The notes under the pieces were generated by a model, which made no database searches, was not told the DNA's origin, and saw only the letters and a list, made by a program, of their open reading frames with translations. A DNA stretch of 33,291 nucleotides. Origin: Jimgerdemannia flammicorona (Eukaryota; Mucoromycota; Endogonomycetes; Endogonales; Endogonaceae). Shown here in pieces: positions 9,270 through 20,280 of the stretch (position 1 is the first letter of the stretch; every line of letters starts with the position of its first letter). Location: contig RBNI01000334.1 of NCBI GenBank assembly GCA_003990745.1, positions 1-33,291 on the forward strand, written 5' to 3'. The translations under genes were made by a program, and so were the position numbers.

Positions 9270-12207
9270 TCACCGCCATCCCAAGCCGGAACTATTTACT
9301 CCAGCGATCGCATCTCTCCCAGCAGACCTCCCAATGACGCTCAACCCTTCCACGCCAATTCCTCCACATTCCCTAACCGCGGTCTCAGACATAAAGCAGA
9401 AGGGTACGAATCCCAGCACGCCGTTTTCCCACGCGATGGCAAGGAGAGCGCCGCGCGAGAACTGAGGCGCGAACGAAAGATGTATAGGGTAAGGCTCAGG
9501 CTCCCAGTCCTCGCCGTTTTCGCGTTGGGGCCCAGATGGCGACCAGTGGGGACCACGGATGTATCCGCTAAGCGGGCGAGGACGGGAACGATAGAAATTG
9601 ATGCGAGATAAGCTGTCTGCACGTGACTGGCGACGCATTACCCAATTAAACCTTCCAGTTCCCACTCACCTATGTAGAATCCACCCGTCTTGACTTAAAA
9701 CGACCCCCGCTTGCGGCCGCACCAGAAACACAGCCACTAGTTCCGAATTCACATAAGAAACAGCCAATCGCTCCCCAGTCGGGTCCACGCAGAGCTGACG
9801 AATCCCACCGCCAATATTGATGATGCGACCCGAGGGCAGGCGAACTTTCTGGGGCTCCGGGTCCGCGGTGTAAACAACCATCTGCTTGCATTCTGTGTGA
9901 TGCAAATGGCAAACAGAATGAGAACATGGGATGTCATTTTTCTGAACTGAAGTCCTGCCCTCATGCATTGTTGTCATTGCCTTTCAGTTTCCTGCAAATA
10001 TTTTACCAACATTTGCTCCACGAACGTATCTACCCACCAAGATGCGGCGCCGGTTTCATGAGATGTAGAACATGGATGTCGCCTTGTCCTTCGAAAGCAA
10101 AAAACAGACTCCGACCACCAGGAGTCCAGCATGCCGTCTAGCCATTTGCAAATGATAAAAATATAAGTTCAAAGTGTATCACAGTGACCACTTTTTCGTG
10201 CGGACTCAATCCTCCTTCGTAGACAAATCACCCACCGGTACCCTTGTCCCAGGCGGATTGACAAACTGTTGCGAGGTCCACGTGCGAGTCTCCCATAGAC
10301 GCATATACCGTCCACTGTATGGAGTGGGTATGCAGGAGTACATAAGCTACGGTCGAACTAGTAGAATTATACTGTACTGTCGGTATAATTCTGCTATCAT
10401 TACCACGACATTAAGATCGATAAAGGGAACAATAATAGAATGATACTCACGTCGACGCCACAAACACAAACTCTCCATCCGGACTCCACCTTACCAGGCC
10501 CGTCGCGCCACCCCATCTCCTCAACGCCACCGCTATTTCCATGCTCGTATTCCACACAACCAGCGAACCTTCGACCGCGGAACCCACCGCCAGCAGATGA
10601 CTACCCGATGACGGATCCCATGCAAGCGATGAGATATGTAACTGGCATGGGTGACACAGATAATTCATCCAGGCAGCGCGGGGCGGAGAGGCGGTGGAAG
10701 GAATCGGGGATGGTGAAAGGGAACGTTGGGTGTCATCGTAAGAGGATGGGCCACGCGGGCTGAAGAAAGACGTGGACGGTCTGAAATCTTTGGTGGGACC
10801 TAGGTTGGGCGGGGCGGCGTCAGTAGGATCCACGCTGACTTTCCAGAGACACACGCCATTGCTACAGTGAATGTTAGCAATAAATCGGTTGATTACTCAA
10901 CAATGCCGAGTAGCTAATTCGTCGAACAAATGTCAAACCACAAAACATCAATAAATTCTCCGCTACTCACCGACATCCAACCGCCAGCACGCCACCGGCC
11001 CGTGGTTTCCACTCCATGCATGTAATATCTTTCTGGAATTCATGCATCAGAACCTGTGTTGACCATGCTATGTAGTTCAGACACAATGGACTGTGTCAAC
11101 CAAATATTCCCTCCTTTTTTTTTTTTAAAAAAAAAAAAAAGCAACAAATATAGAGTGTACAATAACCTTCATTCTTAAGATCGTACAAATAGATCACATT
11201 ATCCTTGTGCGCAACGGCAAACATTTGGCGATAAGGATGCCATGCGATGCAGCGGATGATATTTCCTTGCAGCCAGCTCAATAGTGAAGTGAGGAAAGTG
11301 TTGTCAGGGGGTTTCTGTTGCGGTGAATGTCTATTGTTAATGCCCCAATCCGGTATTGAAAGCGTGAGTATGTAAAACATGCTGCTTATAAAGCGCAACG
11401 TACGTTGCCGAGAACAGAACGCACGGGAGCCAAAACGCTTGAATCCAATAGTTCGTAGGCCATGTTAATGAGATGGGTGGGGCCACTATAAGGTAAGATG
11501 GGGAAAACTCGACGTTACAAATGTTCTGTCATAAGTATGCGCTCAACGTTGCGCCAAAGGAGGATCGAAGAAAGGTGGGGAAACCTTACTCATTTTTCCT
11601 GCAGTATTGAGATTATAAATGGCAAAAGGATCAGTAAAAGGGGGTTTTTTTTCTCAGCACAGCAGTAACGAGAGAAAAGAACAACGTAGACTGCCTATCT
11701 TGACAATGCTATCGTACAACTCGACAAATAATGCCTACCAAAAGTCAATTTTTTCACCCATTTCTTCTAGCCATACCAGCCATGGGTCACGCTTAATTGG
11801 ATGCTTCAAGCCGAGCGGTCTTTCCACTTTTTTCTGCCGCGTAGGAAACGTGACGGATTGCGGTATGCATACTGGAGCATAAATGGTGCCCTGTATTGTG
11901 AGAACGGCGGGTAGCAAAGTCTCGTTACAAATGCGTTTGAATTGCAATACTTCAGGCCAGTCCTGAATGAGGTAGAGTTTAAAATCGGGAGAAGATGGAA
12001 CTAAGGCACGAATTACTCACTTCGGCTCGAATGTAACGGTCGAGGTTTGGGTCGTCCGGTTTACTGAGTGTAACTTCGGAAAACAAGCGTGAGGTTGAAG
12101 TGATATGGGAAGGTAGGCAAGTAATTTCTCTCGGCCAACCAAGGCTTACCTAGCTCCGAGTTTATTTCTGCCAAGGTGACCTCGTTGAGGTCTGGAATGC
12201 GGTTCAT
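9270..12207 (-). CDS. AAAS: Aladin, WD40 nucleoporin (AAAS/ADRACALIN family)
   Basis: I could build a complete - strand model with phase-consistent GT-AG introns. Exons: 12207-12150, 12073-12021, 11962-11739, 11485-11404, 11314-11167, 11067-10971, 10861-10451, 10314-10236, 10137-10038, 9892-9670 and 9567-9270. This gives 590 residues, or 593 with an optional 9-nt exon at 11598-11590. Human aladin is about 546. The WD40 propeller shows NIIRCIAWHPYRQMFAVAHK, TCMEWKPRAGGVLAVGC, SSLAWDP, LVRWSPDGEFVFVAS, RLWETRTW, ACWTPGGRSLFFAFEGQGDI, and the aladin-type C-terminus YIRGPHWSPSGPQ with RGALLAIAWENGVLGFVP. Aladin sits in the nuclear pore complex near the ring anchored by NDC1. A Ser/Pro-rich insert in the seventh listed exon (about 10790-10670) is likely a disordered loop. 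No damage or RIP-type stops are seen. The start MNRIPDL is the first ATG after a pyrimidine-rich leader. Confidence 0.88.
11115..11140. repeat. T12/A14 homopolymer palindrome inside an aladin intron
   Basis: Twelve T are followed directly by fourteen A in the intron 11166-11068. This can form a perfect hairpin and would also be prone to sequencing or slippage error. It does not touch the splice sites. Confidence 0.9.
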
Positions 12208-12430
12208 GTTGAAGAGAACGAAACCAGAGAGACGGGTCGCGTTGTTTTCTTGTGTTTATCCGCTTGCTGACAGTCACTCCAGAATATTTTGTCTTTTACC
12301 TTCTTAGTATCAATGTCCATCGTCGGGCAGAAATGATCCTTCATTCCGTAAGTTCCCCTAAAGAATTGCCCCCAAAAATAACCATGCAATATCATTGTAT
12401 TCAAGAAATTTCAACACTGCATCACAGCTA
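12208..12430. promoter_or_regulatory. Upstream region of aladin and edge of the AT-rich block
   Basis: Contains the aladin leader and presumably its promoter. No TATA box or named site can be supported. Composition changes from balanced to AT-rich at about 12430, where transposon debris begins. Confidence 0.35.
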
Positions 12431-13229
12431 ACATAGCTGTAATTGATTTAAAGAACCATCTGGATGTCCCCCCACTAGCAGCTGACTCCTATACTGACTC
12501 TAGTGCAATCTTTCTGTATTACTATATTCTGGATTACAGCTGACTTCATCTCTTATCTATTTTAATACAATCTCTCAATATCTCTATATTTTCAAAAAAA
12601 AATTTAATAATTAAAAAAATAAAATATAATAAAATAAAAAATAGTAAGTATGTAATTTTTAGCTTAGATCAAAGTAAGGTATATGGTCCCGAGTCAAAAA
12701 TTTGTGTGGGCCAAATGTGATGAACCAGGGGTCAATGATAAGGAAAAATAGTCACTTCCATATAGAAAATATGCAAAACTCTGCCTGGAAGAAATGCAGA
12801 AAAATATGAAACCTCAATGAAAATAAATAGGTTTTATTAGTCTTGAGATACTAAATCTAAGCAGATTAAGTATATCTTAATAAGAGTTATATAAAATTAT
12901 TTCTACTAAGATATGTAACTGAGATATACTGACTTTTATTATCACTTTTCTAACCAAAAATCTATATTAATAAAAATAAACACATTGAACATATATATTT
13001 TTATATTTCTGAGATAATATCTATTATTAATAGTTTAATATAGATTTATAAAAAAAAAATTATATTATAATAATATCCTTTATAAAAGAAGTAAAAATTA
13101 ATAGTAATTATATAATAATTATATTATTTACTAATAAAAAGATATATATATATATAATCCAGTTATATATATATTTATATTATAATATTTTTATAAGTTT
13201 ATATTATAGAAAAATCTATAGAATTTAGT
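12431..13229. other. AT-rich debris, probable 3' flank/LTR remnant of Ty3-1
   Basis: There is no reading frame of note. A degenerate internal duplication starts with cagctgact at about 12479 and 12537. A less eroded patch at 12680-12790 (ggtcccgagtcaaaaatttg) lies where the 3' LTR of the - strand Ty3 element would be, but I found no matching second LTR, so this is only positional. Confidence 0.3.
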
Positions 13230-13249
13230 AAAAATATATATAAATACTA

Positions 13250-13900
13250 TATAAATAAGAAATATAGTTCCTTAGTATTTATTCTAAAGTTTAGTTTATT
13301 CTTTTAATTTGGCTGTCAGTTTTGGAGTGAAAGACTATAGATAGTATAAGTTTTATTTTAAGATATATATATGTAGAGCTTTTCAAAATAGCTGGTGAAT
13401 TTTAAATCTCAGTCACTAATAATAATCTTAAAAAGACTATAATAATAGAAGATATTGTCAAATAAGAGTAAAGTAGACTTATTTACTAAGATAGTCTATA
13501 AAGATAATAATTATATCTTTCTTATTTTTGGTTTGGAGTAGTTGTACAATGAAGTCCATAAAGATTTGTTTCCAATTAGTAGATAGTACTAGAATAGAAT
13601 AAAGTAGACTAAGTTTTACTAGTATTGAGAATTTGTTGCATTAATAGATATCATAAAAAGTAATATAGATTTTTAGCTAATCTACTATATAGAGTCAATA
13701 GAAGTTTTGGGAAATGACTTTATAGTATTTATCAAATCCTAAATATCTAGCTGTAGGGTATCATGACATTTAAATAGGATAGTTCTTTAGAGGTCTCAAT
13801 TGTTAGAAATATACAATCTATCCTTATAGTAGATAGTATTATTCTTTAGTTAGTATTAGTGATATTAGGAGTACTTGTTAATATTATTATTGTTTAGAAT
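13250..13900 (-). pseudogene. Ty3-1 integrase remnant
   Basis: The core strand reads MDFIVQLLQTKNKKDIIIIF followed by IDYLSK (about 13560-13470); the Asp in IDYLSK corresponds to a catalytic Asp of the DDE integrase. Further on, at 13332-13260, a frame gives FHSKTDSQIKRIN, clearly the HPQTDGQTERxN segment with Pro-to-Ser, Gly-to-Ser, Thr-to-Ile and Glu-to-Lys, each a single C-to-T or G-to-A step. A CHDTLQLDI segment near 13770 matches the zinc-binding H2C2 region. Integrase would insert the cDNA into the genome. Many in-frame stops make it inactive. Confidence 0.75.
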
Positions 13901-14079
13901 TTCTCAGAGTGTTTGAGCTTCTTTATCATCAGTATATACTATAATAATTTATTCTATAATAGAGTTGGTAACCAAGATAAGAGTTTGTATAACTTCTTCA
14001 ATTGGTAGTCTGGAAATTACATTAATAATAATATTCTCCTTGTTAGGGTAGTATTGGATTTTATAGTCAAAATTGTAAG

Positions 14080-14590
14080 AACTTTCATCTATCTAGCTTA
14101 TTTTTGAAAAAGTATAGTCTGGGTCTTGATATTGACTAAAAATTTGTAGTCTATCAATATGGTAAAGTATACTTTTTTAAGGTATGATCACTATTTGATC
14201 AAGGTGTCTATAATAGCTAATATTTCCTTTTCATAAGTTATATAGTTGATTTTGATATTATTAAACTTGCAGGATTAATAGGCTACAGGATGTCCTTCTT
14301 ATATAAGTACTACTTCAAGAGCTAGATCAGAGATATCAGTAGTAACTTTATATGGTAGAGCAGAATTTACTGCTTAAAGTATAAGAGTGATTATCAAGAT
14401 ATTCTTTAGAGCTTGAAAGACTATATCTTATTCAGGTTCTCAATTTACAAGATTGTTGAAGTTTTTTTCTTAAGTTGTAGTCTAGAGCTATTTTTTTTTT
14501 TTTACTATACTTAGTCATTTAGATAAGGGTAGTAGTGATTTTGACAAAGTTTACAACAAATCACTAGTAATAGTTTGCTAGTCTTAGGAA
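14080..14590 (-). pseudogene. Ty3-1 RNase H and the 3' part of the RT linker
   Basis: From 14590 downward the frame opens FLRLANYYW, the second half of the FLGLANYYRRF linker cut by the hAT. RNase H follows at about 14370-14090: VTTDISDLALEVVLI, EGHPVAY, NYITYEKEILAIIDTL and FTILIDYKFLVNIKTQ, matching the DASDxAxGAVL / GHPVAYxSxKL / NYxTxEKExLAIV / DHKxL pattern. The first catalytic Asp position is kept (TTDISD) and the DHK motif reads DYK (C-to-T). Stops replace Gln and Trp codons. RNase H removes the RNA strand during reverse transcription. Confidence 0.8.
14583..14590. repeat. 8-bp target site duplication, left (cttaggaa)
   Basis: Identical to 20536-20543. It lies immediately outside the hAT left end and inside the Ty3-1 reverse transcriptase linker. 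Eight bases is the standard duplication for hAT transposons. Confidence 0.85.
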
Positions 14591-14630
14591 TAATATATCA
14601 CAACCCAAGCCAACCTATGTATATATTTAA

Positions 14631-14890
14631 CCTGACCCAGAATTATATATTACTCATCTTTAACCCAACCCAGAAATATATGTCACTTATCTTTAACCCA
14701 ATCTGGAATTATACATTACCTGTCTTTAACCTAATCTGGAATTAAATGTCACCCATCTTTCACCTGATCTGGAAATATATATCACCCATCTTTAACCTGA
14801 TCTGGAATTATACATAACCTATCTTTAATCCAACCCAAGAAATATACATAACCTGATCTGAGAAATATATATGACCTGACTCTGACCTGT
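14631..14890. repeat. 33-bp subterminal tandem repeats, left arm of hAT
   Basis: About six units of 33 bp, each with a core like atctttaacccaatctggaa, followed by two or three shorter derivatives. The units are inverted relative to those at 20281-20483. Subterminal repeats of hAT elements commonly serve as transposase binding sites; that role here is inferred. Confidence 0.8.
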
Positions 14891-15085
14891 ATTTAACCTG
14901 ACACAGACCCATCTTTAATCTGCCTTTAAGCTATAAGATATCAAAAAAAAAAATATTGCATATCTAAGATATATATTTAGAATAAAAAAACAGAAACATA
15001 ATTAGAAATCAGAAATCAAAATGAAATCAGAAATAAATAGAAAGTAAATCAGAAAAATAAAGAACTTATTAGTGTGAACAAATCT

Positions 15086-16000
15086 TACTCTTCATCACTA
15101 TAAACCAACAGATCCTTCTCCTTCTCATATTCTAAACCATCTTCCTTTATATATTCTGAACTACTTTCCTCTATATCCTCCTTCTCTATATTCTTCTCTG
15201 CACTGACCTCCTTTGCACCAACCTCTATTTCATCCTTCATGCTGACCTCTCCATATTCTTCCATACTGACCTTCCCATATTCCTCTATACTGACCTCCCC
15301 TACACTAACCTTCTCATATTCCTCTGTACTAACCTTCTCTGCACTGATCTCCCCATGGTCCTCCATGCTGACCTCTCCCATACTGATCTCTCTCATACTA
15401 ACCTCCCCATATTCCTTCACACCAACCTCTCTCATGCCGACCTCCCCTATCAACCTTCCCTGCACTGACCTCTCTACTGATCTCTCTACCAGCACTGACT
15501 TCTCTACTGGCACTGACCTCTCTCACCTCTCCATCTCCTCCACCACCACTCCTCTTAACAAAATATACAAGCCTGCTATCCATTAGTTATATATAAAGCA
15601 TTTTGTCATTCTTCACCAGTACTCATTCAAATATGGCCAGCAGTTTTTTATGTTCATCCATGATGACAATTCTATCTGGACAACCTTGCTTATTCTATAC
15701 TTTGATATTCACCTTGAAGCCAGTATGGTATGATAAACATTCTATGATTTTCACATGGTTTTCTATTACTCTTATAACTTCTTGCCTTAGTTAGTCATCA
15801 TATACTTTCTTAATATGTTTATTGGCTGCAGCGAAAGTATACCTAATGTCTGATTTATAAGGCCTTTTCTCTATGAGGTTTGGGGCATCTGGGAAATTGG
15901 TTTGGCAATGCTTCCAGGTAGTGCTTGGGCAAACTTGATGATAAAAATGGCAATTGTAGCAAGATTTGTACTCTGACCCAGGCTTAGAAGCTAGAGGATA
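15086..16000 (-). pseudogene. Second hAT-borne gene relic: Cys-rich domain plus acidic repeat tail, unknown function
   Basis: Reading right to left from about 15995, one frame gives a clear protein: YPLASKPGSEYKSC, YNCHFYHQVCPSTTWKHC, then NLIEKRPYKSDIRYTFAAAN, an acidic/basic helix region and LVYFVKRSGGGG. In-frame stops (about four to 15600) fall where a Trp or Gln codon is the likely ancestor. The Cys/His spacing (C-x2-C, then H and C-x7-HC) suggests a zinc-binding fold. After a frame change near 15510 the product continues as imperfect Glu-rich repeats (GEVSMEEYGEVSM) and ends at 15085 with YSDEE. Its position and opposite orientation to the transposase suggest an accessory gene carried by the hAT. 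I do not recognise the family. The + strand frame at 15239-15586 is the shadow of the repeats. Confidence 0.5.
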
Positions 16001-16149
16001 TGTATATTTTGAATATTATTAAGAAAAAAATTTGGACATTAATTTAAAAAGAAAAAAAAAAAAAAACTAACTTTTTTAAGATATTATTGGGATCTGGTGG
16101 GGGATCTTATGCTTACAGACCAGCAGCAAGCTGGTGGTCAAGCTGGAGA

Positions 16150-16290
16150 TCAGGGAGCTGAGGGTCAGTGAGCTGGGAGTCAGCAAGCTCAGCAACCTGG
16201 GTATTGGTAAGCTTGGCAGACTGGGTGTCAGCAAGCTCAGCAGACTGGGTGTCAGCAAGCTTGGCAGACTGAGTGTTGGCAAGCTAGGCA
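16150..16290. repeat. 24-bp minisatellite
   Basis: About five copies of a 24-bp unit such as gcagactgggtgtcagcaag, with alternate ca/tg unit ends. It is GC-richer than the surrounding DNA. Short open frames on both strands across it (SVSKLGRLGV-type) only reflect the repeat. Confidence 0.85.
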
Positions 16291-16687
16291 TCTTTAGGGC
16301 ACTAAGCTTTAGGATGGTAAGCTGAAGTGCATCAAGCTTGGGGGGGGGCCAAGTAAATACTTATTGACTGAGTAGTCATATCCACATTTTTTCAACATAG
16401 TAGTAAATTAAGTGAGATGAAGCAAAGGATAAGGCAAAGTGGAGGATGAGGTAAAGTGAAGGATGAGGTGAAAAGAACAAGAGGCAAAAGTAAGCTTTCA
16501 ATATCTTAAATGTTCAAAAGCTATAACATCTTTCAGAAGCTCTTAAGAATCTCTCCAAAATCTCTTTCAGAAGCTCTTTCAGAATCTCTTTGAAATCTCT
16601 TTTGAAACTTATTTCTAAATTACATATTGTTTGAAATCTGAGAAATGAGGGTGAGGAAGGTAGAGAAATATATAAGAGTTGTATAAG

Positions 16688-16904
16688 AGAAGTAGAATGT
16701 AAGAGGAGTGAAATGTAGTGAGAAAAGCTTCAGATTGCAAGTATAAGTATAAGTATAAGTGCAAGCTTTACTCTGCTCAGCTGATAGCTAATATTATATA
16801 ATATTAGCTTATTATCAACTTATCAGACTGAGTAGAGCAAAGCTTATACTTATACTTATACTTACACTTGCAATCTGGAGCTTTCCTCACTGCATTCTAC
16901 TTCT
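16688..16904. repeat. Foldback (long inverted repeat) 1
   Basis: Arms of about 100 bp face each other around a TA-rich centre near 16796 (ctaatattatataatattag). The outer ends match as agaagtagaatg and cattctacttct; the arms contain a small 6-bp satellite (agtata) in inverted orientation. The left arm has about 16 extra bases. It lies in the divergent intergenic region of the hAT. It could be a MITE-like insertion or a structural part of the element. Confidence 0.8.
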
Positions 16905-16909
16905 CTCTG

Positions 16910-17389
16910 TATAATTCAGTGGGTTCTATATAAGTCCTAATTGAGCAAGGTTTGTAATAACATTTGAGTGAGGTTTGTGATATATTTGAGTAAGATTTGC
17001 AGTGAGATTTGCAGTGAGGTTCGAGTGAGATTTGCAAGTAAGATTAAAGCAAGATTTATATAAGCTAGGCTTTACAAGCCTTGTGCTTGCAAGCTTAGCT
17101 AATAGCTGATATCATATAATATTAGCTTATATATACATCATATCAGCTTGTGACTGAGCTTATCCAGGCTTGCAAGTACAAGGTTTATAAAGCCTGGCTT
17201 ATATAAATCTTACTTTAATCTTACTTGCAAATCTTGCTTTAATCTTACTTGCAAATCTCACTTTAATCTTACTTGCAAATCTTACTCGAATCTCACTGCA
17301 AATCTCACTCAAATATACTACAAACTTTGCTCAAACATCATTGCAAATCTTGCTCAATTGGAGCTTATGTAGAACATGCTGAATCATAC
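16910..17389. repeat. Foldback (long inverted repeat) 2 with 24-bp satellites
   Basis: The left arm (from 16910, attcagtgggttctata) and the right arm (to 17389, tgtagaacatgctgaat) are inverted copies around a centre near 17125. The right arm carries extra 24-bp tandem units (aatcttactttaatcttact type), so the arms differ in length. The central loop shares ataatattagcttat with foldback 1, which starts only about 220 bp to the left. Both are thus related structures. Confidence 0.8.
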
Positions 17390-17689
17390 AGAACATACTG
17401 AATCTCTAAAGTATGTTTGCTGTTTACAGTTGTGTGATGGGTACCAGTTCATCACCCATATATATTTATTCATCTATTCTCTATCTATAATCAATCATTA
17501 GCTATCATACCTTATGCTACTACCTTGCTGCTCTCCATCTCACTGCTCCCCAGCTCACTGACTCCTATTTCAGGCCCCACAGTTCCTGGCTTTTCCTACT
17601 GCTTGCTGCCTCCTCCCAATTCTCTACCCTCTAGTTCACTGCCCCCCTAGCTGGTTTCCCAGTTTGCTACTCCCTAGCTTACTACTTCC
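17390..17689. other. Pyrimidine-rich segment upstream of the hAT transposase
   Basis: C/T-rich sequence with repeated short motifs (agctcactg, ctgctccc). It could hold the transposase leader or promoter, but no defined site can be supported. Confidence 0.35.
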
Positions 17690-20080
17690 TTGCCACTTTT
17701 CAACTCTTGGCCTCCTACTCAAGCTCTCAGTCCCTGCTATCATCAAATACTTTTTGAAATATCTAAAGATCAAGAAGTATATTTAGGAGAAATCTTAGAA
17801 CTATCAGATAATATATTGAAGAATATATCAGAGAATATATTGGAGAATATATCAGATATCTCCACTAGTTTGTTATCACTAATGAGTATGAGAATAAAAA
17901 TAAAAACAAAACCTAGTGATAACTAGGTATGGAATCATACTATAAAGATAGTTTTATATATTATGTTAATAGTTGCATTCATAGGAGTGGTTGGTCTCAT
18001 TAATCATAAGAGTGGTCAGTCATAAGAGTGGTTGATTGTAAGCAGTTAAAGTTCTAATATAGTCTTATATCTCTCTATTCAAATAGAATTTATAAAGTAA
18101 GCTTATCAGTTGCAACCATTGTATGACTTGGAGCTATATATCAAAGGATGGCAATATCAACAATCTTAAATGATATCTCTGGAAGTATCACAATGCTATG
18201 CTCTTATCTCTCCAGTGTGCTGAGAATCCTTGCTAGTCTAAGAAAGATAATATTATAAGTATGAATAGAATGGAATTCAGGAAGTACTTAGGAGGTTATT
18301 AGAAAAATAATTCATCAAATTTTATTATTACAAATAGGAACACACTAGTAAGACTTTAAGTGATGAAAATTTCCATCAGTTAATTGCCAACTTCATTGTC
18401 ACTAGATATCAGCCATTCTCTACTATCGAAAATGCTGGCTTTAAGTATCTCCTTCACATATTATGCCTTAATCTGGCCCTTCCATTGGCTGATACAATTT
18501 CATGAGTTATTCAAAAGAAATTTGAACTATTGCAGACTCAAGTGAAAGTAAGGCTAGTAGGGCTCAAGTCAAAGGTGTCACTTATACTTGATTGTTAGAC
18601 ATCAGATATTAACATCAAGATCTTCCTTAAAATAATAGTCCATTAGATTAACAGTGATTAGAAGATATATAATATTATCTTAGACTTTATAAATATCAGC
18701 AAAATAATACACATGGATGCTAACCTTAAAAAAAGTCTGGAGCTGGTAATAGATGATTTATTGCCTAGTGATAATCAAATTATTACTATTGTGTATAACA
18801 ATACCAGTAATAATGATACTCTGTTTGAGAATCTCCATCATCTACTCACTTATGTACACTGTTTCAGGTATGTGTTGAATCTCATTGTTCATGATACTCT
18901 TGGTTCTCTTAGTGAGCCCATTGAAAAGCTAGGAGAGTTGATAAAGAAGATTAAAAATTTAGTACAATGACAAGCACAACTGACAAAGATCTGTAAATTC
19001 TCTGGAATTCTCATTTTGAAACCTCTCTTAGATATTATGACAAGATGGAGTTCTATATATGAAATGTTAGTGTGTGCTCTAGAGATTCATAAGGTAAGAT
19101 TTTGAATCTATTTGTATAGATTTTGGAATATGATTCAGAAGTATTTTGGTACTAAATAAATTGATATTATATCTAAATAGAGCTTGAATATATTGTGTAC
19201 CATAGATAAGAAAATGAGTGATATATCTGAAGATGCATAGTAATAATTTGAATTGATTTGCCAATTTCTCAAGCCTTTTGTCAAAGTAATAACCATTATA
19301 TGTATCAGCTTTGAAGTATCCTATAATAGTGGCTGTTATTCTACTATTTAATTTACTATGTGATTACCTCAAAGATATCATTGATATATATCAAACTAGT
19401 GAACATTTTAATCAGATATATATATAATTTTGAAAGTAATTTTATTTGTAAATTTAGGAACTAATTTAGTAAGTAATTGGGAAGTAATATGTGTATATTT
19501 CTATTTATTTTTTATTTTTTATAGATAATGTTTACCACTACTGAGAATACATATACAAAACTTCTAAAGTATTACTGTAAGATAACACCATTATACAGCA
19601 TAACTTTGACTTTAGATCTATGTATCAATATGTATTATTTTCATCATGAGTAATGGAAAAAATTCTTAAATGATAAATGGAAAAATTAGATAGAACATAT
19701 CTGGAAAAAGAAGTATAAGTCTATTAATGCTATCATTATACCCTCAATATCCCATAATGCTGATAATTTTATCAACCCAATATATGAGAAGAAATAGTAT
19801 GTCAATATGGATGATGAGCTTGAATGATGGATGTTGTTTTTATGTTTTTTGGTTGACTTGGTTAATTTTTACTCATATTTCTCTATTTTAGTTATTTTTC
19901 AGATAATCCAGCTAATCTTCATATAGATATACTGGATTGATGGTAGTGAAATTAGTTGGTATATCTTAATCTTTCATAAATGGCTCATAATTATCTTGCT
20001 ATTTCAGCAATATCTGTTCCATCTGAATGTATTTTTTCTATTACTAGTGTTCTGGTAACTGAACATTAAAACAGCTTGTG
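17690..20080 (+). pseudogene. hAT-family transposase relic
   Basis: A first open stretch (17690-17926) is a polar N-terminus. A BED zinc finger is visible around 18111-18200: CNHCMTWSYISKDGN, then NLK-stop-YLWKYHNAM, where Cys-x2-Cys and the last His survive and the first His is Tyr (C-to-T). The DDE/RNase H-like core follows: SLILDC at 18578-18595 keeps the first catalytic Asp, and TIVYNNTSNND at about 18788-18820 has Asn at 18797 where the family has the second Asp. NLIVHDTLG lies in the insertion region. The C-terminal dimerisation domain is recognisable from about 19760 (MDDELE, then QQYLFHLNVFF in place of the SVPSERVFS segment). Around two dozen stops or frame changes make it inactive. 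It catalysed cut-and-paste movement of the surrounding element. Confidence 0.8.
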
Positions 20081-20280
20081 TGTAAATATAATTCATACAT
20101 ACATATGTTTGGATTCTTAGTAGTCTTCAGATATTTTTCACTTTCAATTGCTCTGAATATTATTCAAATATTATCTGAATCATTTTTTCAGGGCAGAGTT
20201 CAGAGGGTTGAGTTCAGGATCAGGTTTAGGGGTCAGGTTCAGGGTCAGGTTCAGGAGTTGAGTTTAGGTTTGGGTTAAGG

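Noticed and set aside
12680..12790. 3' LTR of Ty3-1
   Set aside because: Position is suitable, but no second copy exists right of 23560 and no TG...CA ends could be fixed, so I left it as AT-rich debris.
14631..14890. CRISPR-like array of 33-bp repeats
   Set aside because: Units are contiguous without unique spacers, they degenerate gradually, and the same unit occurs inverted at the other end of a hAT element in a eukaryotic genome.
15239..15586. 115-codon + strand Ser/Thr/Leu repeat protein
   Set aside because: It mirrors the Glu-rich repeats read on the - strand, which continue into a non-repetitive Cys-rich domain and end in a natural acidic tail.
16134..16325. 63-codon + strand frame with repeated KLGRLGV units
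   Set aside because: It is the translation of a 24-bp minisatellite; any 24-bp repeat without a stop yields such a frame.
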